Under the pieces are notes generated by a model. It was not told the origin of the DNA. It saw nothing but the letters and a program-made list of their open reading frames with translations, and made no database searches. Positions 59,835 to 64,000 of a stretch of 64,000 bases of DNA are shown here, one piece after another (position 1 is the first letter of the stretch; the number at the start of each line of letters is the position of its first letter). The translations under genes were made by a program, and so were the position numbers. The DNA is taken from assembly GCA_017502875.1 (NCBI GenBank), contig JAFVUF010000016.1, forward strand, positions 1-64,000. The letters run 5' to 3'. The DNA is from Clostridia bacterium (GTDB lineage: Bacteria > Bacillota > Clostridia > Oscillospirales > CAG-272).

Positions 59835-60842
59835 ATGAACACTTTATTTTTGCGTTATTTAACGGAAATGCAAAATAAAGGACGTTTGAAATTTTACGAA
59901 AATCACTCGCTTTCCCTCGTTTCCACCTTCGGTATCGGAGGGAGAGCGAGGGTTTTCGTTATGCCGCGGGACGAGGAGTGCTTCAAAGACACGGTAAGGC
60001 TCGCCTCGATATGCGGCAGATATATCGTTATCGGAAATGCCTCAAATCTGCTTTTCGACGACCGCGGGTTTTGCGGAACGGTAATTTCAACAGTCAAGCT
60101 TCGTTCACTTGAGCTTCTTTTAAGTCCGAGGAGCAGAGAGGAAGGCATCGTTTTTGAAGGCTGTCGGGAGAGGCGGATAATTAAGGCGTCGTGCGGGGTA
60201 ATGCTTCCCGCGCTTTCCGCATTTGCGCTCAAAAACGGAATAAAGGGCTTTGAGGGGCTTTGCTCGATACCCGCAACCGTAGGCGGAGCGCTCTGTCTTA
60301 ATGCGGGAGCGTACGGAACGGAGATATCCGATATGCTGGTAGCATATGAAGTGTTTTTTCCTCAAAACGATGAAAAAAGACTGATAATTTCCGATAAAAA
60401 AGAATTTTCCTACCGAAAAAGCTCGGTAGGAAAACAGGGGGAGACCGTTTTATACGCGTATTTTTTGGCGCAAAAGGGAGACGAGGCGCAGATAAGGGAG
60501 AGAATAGAGAAGAACAAGGCGTTCCGCCAAGCCTCACAGCCGATAGGCGAGAGGAGCGCAGGTTCGTACTTTAAGCGCCCGAATGAAAGCGAAGGACTTC
60601 CTGACTTCAGGGGCAAGAGCGCGGGCGAAATCATCGACATCTGCGGTCTTAAAGGAACGGCGGTAGGAGAGGCGCAGATAAGCCGTAAGCACGGAAATTT
60701 TCTGATAAACAAAAGCGGAAAAGCAACCGCTTGCGAGGTGCTGGCGTTAGCCGAAAGAGTTAAAAAAGCGGTGTATAAGCGTACGCGTATAAGATTAAAG
60801 GAGGAGGTGGAGTTTATCCACCGTCTCGGTAAGGGCAGGTAG
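59835..60842 (+). CDS. murB: UDP-N-acetylenolpyruvoylglucosamine reductase
   Basis: A flavoprotein that reduces the enolpyruvyl group with NADPH to give UDP-MurNAc. FAD-binding segments: STFGIGGRARVFVMPRDEEC, VIGNASNLLFDDRGF, GFEGLCSIPATVGGALCLNAGAYGTE. The active-site serine region is GERSAGSYFKRPNE, and AQISRKHGNFLIN near the C-terminus is conserved. The length of 335 fits the family. AAGGA about 16 bases upstream is the only weak ribosome binding site. It may be cotranscribed with tyrS (28-base gap). Confidence 0.95.
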   Translation: MNTLFLRYLTEMQNKGRLKFYENHSLSLVSTFGIGGRARVFVMPRDEECFKDTVRLASICGRYIVIGNASNLLFDDRGFCGTVISTVKLRSLELLLSPRSREEGIVFEGCRERRIIKASCGVMLPALSAFALKNGIKGFEGLCSIPATVGGALCLNAGAYGTEISDMLVAYEVFFPQNDEKRLIISDKKEFSYRKSSVGKQGETVLYAYFLAQKGDEAQIRERIEKNKAFRQASQPIGERSAGSYFKRPNESEGLPDFRGKSAGEIIDICGLKGTAVGEAQISRKHGNFLINKSGKATACEVLALAERVKKAVYKRTRIRLKEEVEFIHRLGKGR

Positions 60843-60852
60843 GTCTTTGAGA

Positions 60853-61569
60853 CTATCCTTGCTTTTGCTCTGCTCCGCAAGCCTTTACACACGCCACGGC
60901 AAGAGCAGATAGACTGTCAATATAGGTAAATGACGGGTTACGGGTGCGCTCGAAAGCAACGGAAAGCTCCGTGCAGCCTAATATAAAGCCGTCGCAATCT
61001 ACGTCTTCGAGCTTTGCTTCAAGCCCCTCAAGAGAAATATCCTCGCCGCGCTTTATGCGCTTAATAAGCGCTGACACTTCATTTGCAAGCTCCTTTTCGG
61101 GATAGATAAGGTCTATTCCCATACGGAACATCGCCTCGCCGTACAGGTCTTTTTTTCTCGTTCCCTCGGTTGAGAGCAGACATACTTTAAAAAGCCCTTT
61201 ACTCTGACACAAAAGAGCTGTCTCTTTTACGATATCTATAAACACAGTTGAGCGCTTTTTGAGCTTTTTCAGCCTGCCGTACCAGAAATGCGCGGTGTTG
61301 CAGGGCATTGCGATAACGCCCGCGCCATTGCGTTCAAGCGCCTTAAAGGACGCGCGGAGACTAAAAAACGGACTGAACTTGCTCTTGCCGCTTAGGTAAG
61401 CGCTTCTGTCGGGTCGAAGACAATTCCCGTCGTATATTACAGGCACGTATTCGCAGTCATAGCATGCGTATGTACTTTCGTGAAGCCTTTTTAAAAAGGT
61501 AACGTCCGCAAGCGGGCCCATTCCGCCGAGGATACCGAGCGTTTTACGTTTACGTAGAATTTTTTTCAA
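60853..61569 (-). CDS. Aspartate/glutamate racemase family protein
   Basis: It contains the family pattern: LGILGGMGPLADVTFLKRL near the start, the first catalytic cysteine in MPCNTAHFWY and the second in LGCTELSVAF, so both Cys are intact. It is probably an amino-acid racemase such as aspartate racemase, making D-amino acids for the wall or spores; the substrate is not evident. The frame is open another 23 codons upstream, but I prefer the TTG at 61,569 since AGAAAGGA lies eight bases before it and the fold begins there (238 residues). It is convergent with murB (10-base gap) and divergent from comEC (38 bases). Confidence 0.88.
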   Translation of the reverse strand: MKKILRKRKTLGILGGMGPLADVTFLKRLHESTYACYDCEYVPVIYDGNCLRPDRSAYLSGKSKFSPFFSLRASFKALERNGAGVIAMPCNTAHFWYGRLKKLKKRSTVFIDIVKETALLCQSKGLFKVCLLSTEGTRKKDLYGEAMFRMGIDLIYPEKELANEVSALIKRIKRGEDISLEGLEAKLEDVDCDGFILGCTELSVAFERTRNPSFTYIDSLSALAVACVKACGAEQKQG

Positions 61570-61607
61570 GGCAATATCCTTTCTGTAAAAAATAGAGGAA
61601 TAATAAA

Positions 61608-63932
61608 ATGAGACTTTCCGAAAAGCTTTCTTATCCAATCGAAAACACGCCGTTTTTTAACAGGCCGCTATGCTTTTTCTGCGCGGTCTTTCTTTGCTCG
61701 CTGTTTTTGATACAGATGAGCGCTATGTTATTCGGAATATTTGCCGCCCTTATAGCCGTTTTCGCCTTCGTTTTAGCTATGCGTGATAAGAGAATGAGAC
61801 CGTTTTGCAATCCTGTGCCGTATCTTATGCTGGCAGCGATACTGCTTTCCGTTATTTTGCCAACTGTAAACATTTTAAACTATAATAAGCTCTCGTCTTT
61901 AAGCGGAGAAAGGACGGTTAAGGCGTTGGTGCTTGACGAGTATTACGAGGAGCAATTCGGCTCGCTATACAGAGTGGAGCTTATCGAAATAGACGGAGAA
62001 AGGGTTTCGGGTAACGCCGTGGCGAGCTTTACGTTTGACCCTATGCTTTCGGTTTACGATACGGTAACTGTCGTAGCCGAGCTAAGCGACGCAAGGGCGG
62101 GGATGAGCTTTTTCGAGCAGCTCTCGGCAAAAAGCGCTAATGTTTGTCTTTTGCTTGACACAAAGGAATTCATTTCTGTTACAAACGAGGGCAGAAGCGG
62201 TATTCGTTATGAAATATACAGGCTGAGAAGCGGTATAGGCGCAAGGCTTGATGAGGTGCTGTCTCCAAAGACTGCCGCTTACGCAAAAGCCTTGCTTATC
62301 GGAGATAAGGACGGGCTTGGAGTAACCTTCCGAGCCGACATGTCGGCGCTCGGTATTTCACACATTTTAGCGGTAAGCGGTATGCATATGTCGATAATCG
62401 CCATACTTATGACCTTTATCGCAAACCGTTTCAAAACGTCAAGAAAGCTGAAAAGCGCCGTAATGATATTCGGAGGACTTGTTTTTACCGCTATCGCGGG
62501 ATTTTCTCCGTCAGTAGTGCGCGCGGCTGTGATGATGACGGTGGGACTGCTCGCCGTGTTTTTCGGTGGTAAGAGCGACTCACTAACCTCACTTATGCTT
62601 TCGGGTGTTATAATATGCGCAGCTAAGCCGCTGAACGTTATTTCGTGCAGCTTTCTGCTTTCCTTCTTTGCAACGCTTGGTATAGTTTTGTGCGCCCTTT
62701 ATGCCGAAAGCGCCTCAAGGCGCAGAATGTATTCTTCAAGGGTTGGAGATATGCGGTTGTCTTATGCGCTCGCGCGAAAAATAGCTTTTTCGCTTCTCGT
62801 AACGCTTTGCGCCACACTGTTTACCGCGCCTGTGCTTTCGCTTTATTTTTCAGAAATATCCTATTTCTCCTTCGTTATGAACCCTGTCGCTATTCCGATG
62901 GCGTTTGTGTCTATGCTACTTACGCTTTTTTCACTGTTTTTCGGCAAAATAGCGTTTGCGGGTGAGTTCATTTGCGACATATTTGATTTTCTTTATCTAA
63001 AATTCGAGGGCTTTGTTCACTTCGTTGCAAGAAATTTTACGACCACAGCCTCGCTTTTGCACCCGTTCTTTAAGCTTTGCCTTATAGTTTTACTTTGCTC
63101 TCTTGTTTTTATGTGGATAGCAAGGGTACGAAACCCGCTGGCTGTGATAGCTGCGTTTTCAGTTGTCGCTCTTATATACGCCGGCTCGCTTCAGGCGTAT
63201 ACGCTCGTTACGGACGGCAGAACAGAGCTGACCTACATATCGAGCGAGACGTCCGAGGGACTTCTGCTTAATAGCGGCAGCGACACGGTATATATTGATA
63301 TCGGGAACGGCGGAAAGAGTGTTCCGGTACTTGCGCTTGAGGTTGCCGAGACTGATTATTACGAGACGGTACTTGACGGATTTATGCTTACGCACTACCA
63401 TAGCGACCATATAGGAACGTTCAAAAGGCTTTTGCGTGAGCAAAGGATAAAGGTGCTGTATCTTCCTGTTCCCGAAAACGAAAAGGAACGTATCTTCTGC
63501 CGTGAGCTTGAAAAGCACGCGGAGTACACCGAAATAATTAAGTATAAGAGAGGCGAGCCGTTACAGCTCGGTCAGGCTACCGTGCTTACGCTTCCGTACA
63601 CGCTTATTGAACGCTCCGAGCATCCCGTAATAGCGATTAAGGTTTCAATAGGCGCAAAAAGCGTTACTTATCTTGGCTCGTCGGTGAGTGAATCCGAGGC
63701 TAATGCGGTTGCCGAAAAATTCATCTCCGATACGTCAGCTATAATTTTAGGCAGACACGGCCCTGTAACCAAGGAGAGTGATACCTATTTAAGCTTTAAT
63801 AAGGAGACCGAGATTTATCTGTCGCCTTTTGAGGATACCGACGAAGCAAAGGCGTTTCCGTCAGGCAGCTATACGTATCTTAGTCCGAATAACGAGGGTA
63901 TAGCGAAGGCGCGCTTCAGGCTTGCGCCATAA
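61608..63932 (+). CDS. comEC: ComEC/Rec2 DNA-uptake channel
   Basis: The membrane channel for transforming DNA. N-terminal hydrophobic region (about 15-85), a small OB-like part (about 90-180), the competence domain with FRADMSALGISHILAVSGMHMSIIAILMTFI and SPSVVRAAVMMTVGLLAVFFGG (about 235-510), and the C-terminal metallo-beta-lactamase domain with MLTHYHSDHIGTFKRLL (HxHxDH intact). Length 774, normal. GAGGA lies eight bases upstream. comEA and comEB genes are not next to it. The last 17 bases overlap a partial gene on the minus strand. Confidence 0.95.
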   Translation: MRLSEKLSYPIENTPFFNRPLCFFCAVFLCSLFLIQMSAMLFGIFAALIAVFAFVLAMRDKRMRPFCNPVPYLMLAAILLSVILPTVNILNYNKLSSLSGERTVKALVLDEYYEEQFGSLYRVELIEIDGERVSGNAVASFTFDPMLSVYDTVTVVAELSDARAGMSFFEQLSAKSANVCLLLDTKEFISVTNEGRSGIRYEIYRLRSGIGARLDEVLSPKTAAYAKALLIGDKDGLGVTFRADMSALGISHILAVSGMHMSIIAILMTFIANRFKTSRKLKSAVMIFGGLVFTAIAGFSPSVVRAAVMMTVGLLAVFFGGKSDSLTSLMLSGVIICAAKPLNVISCSFLLSFFATLGIVLCALYAESASRRRMYSSRVGDMRLSYALARKIAFSLLVTLCATLFTAPVLSLYFSEISYFSFVMNPVAIPMAFVSMLLTLFSLFFGKIAFAGEFICDIFDFLYLKFEGFVHFVARNFTTTASLLHPFFKLCLIVLLCSLVFMWIARVRNPLAVIAAFSVVALIYAGSLQAYTLVTDGRTELTYISSETSEGLLLNSGSDTVYIDIGNGGKSVPVLALEVAETDYYETVLDGFMLTHYHSDHIGTFKRLLREQRIKVLYLPVPENEKERIFCRELEKHAEYTEIIKYKRGEPLQLGQATVLTLPYTLIERSEHPVIAIKVSIGAKSVTYLGSSVSESEANAVAEKFISDTSAIILGRHGPVTKESDTYLSFNKETEIYLSPFEDTDEAKAFPSGSYTYLSPNNEGIAKARFRLAP

Positions 63933-64000
63933 TTTCGCACAGCTCGCCGAAGTCTATGCCCTCAGTGAGCGCCGCTTGCGGCAGAATACTCGTTTCGGTA
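63916..64000 (-). CDS. C-terminal end of an unidentified gene, cut by the window edge
   Basis: On the minus strand an open frame enters from the right edge and stops at TGA (63,916-63,918), inside the end of comEC. Its last 28 residues read in part LPQAALTEGIDFGELCEIMA. The amino-acid make-up is ordinary and codon choice matches the neighbours, but the fragment is too short to identify. Confidence 0.45.
   Translation of the reverse strand, partial: TETSILPQAALTEGIDFGELCEIMAQA

Noticed and set aside
1..64000. CRISPR arrays, insertion sequences, prophage, toxin-antitoxin or defence islands
   Set aside because: No regularly spaced repeats, transposase, integrase, phage structural or defence-type genes were seen; gene content and codon use are uniform.

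Overview
The window reads as a chromosomal segment of an anaerobic, Gram-positive, probably spore-forming member of the Bacillota (class Clostridia, most likely an uncultured gut lineage). The grounds are Firmicutes gene orders (holB-ricT-trmN6-rsmI; rplI-dnaB; tilS-hpt-ftsH; nusB-xseA-xseB-ispA-tlyA-nadK-argR-recN), strong AGGAGG-type ribosome binding sites, many consensus sigma-A promoters with 17-nt spacers, an 8Fe ferredoxin, several radical-SAM proteins, c-di-AMP turnover by GdpP, a lysine riboswitch and three sporulation-family genes (spoVM, spoVG, spoIIQ). I see no prophage, insertion sequence or CRISPR array.

Layout. 1-2.6 kb: the end of a BspA-type lipoprotein gene and gdpP (minus). 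2.8-4.2 kb: rsgA, an undescribed 56-residue cysteine-rich membrane peptide, and a 23-codon spoVM. 4.2-7.3 kb: queA (minus), divergent from a lysine-riboswitch-controlled dapA-dapB operon. 7.4-12.1 kb: holB, ricT, ferredoxin, trmN6, a DUF951 gene and rsmI (minus). 12.3-16.3 kb: murC and a class A PBP (minus). 16.5-18.5 kb: spoVG, a SpoIIQ-like M23 protein behind a sigma-F-type promoter, and a cytidylate-kinase-like protein. 18.6-29 kb: tcdA, orphan lipoprotein and membrane genes, metA, a YhaN/YhaO (SbcC/SbcD-like) pair and an MFS transporter. 29-35 kb: rplI-dnaB-tilS-hpt-ftsH. 35-45.4 kb: mgtE with a remarkable leader, a MsmK/UgpC-type ATPase, tex, an rRNA pseudouridine synthase, two radical-SAM genes, aroF, tadA and a G5-M23 lipoprotein. 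45.5-50.7 kb: a 911-residue membrane-anchored protein of unknown function, an unusual metallo-beta-lactamase-fold protein, tRNA-Lys(CUU) and a polytopic membrane protein. 50.8-64 kb: a long plus-strand housekeeping series from nusB to murB, then a racemase-family gene (minus) and comEC.

Most genes are housekeeping: translation and RNA modification (queA, rsmI, trmN6, tilS, tadA, tlyA, tcdA, tyrS, rplI, rsgA), wall precursors and assembly (dapA/B, murC, murB, PBP1), replication and repair (dnaB, holB, recN, xseAB, YhaNO) and proteostasis (ftsH). The least explained parts are small or regulatory: the cysteine-rich peptide beside spoVM, a 13-bp hairpin that buries the mgtE ribosome binding site and has a competing helix upstream, a similar inverted repeat over the PBP gene's ribosome binding site, the 911-residue protein, and a metallo-beta-lactamase-fold protein whose metal motif is rewritten. 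All function calls come from reading motifs and gene order by eye; no database search was run.
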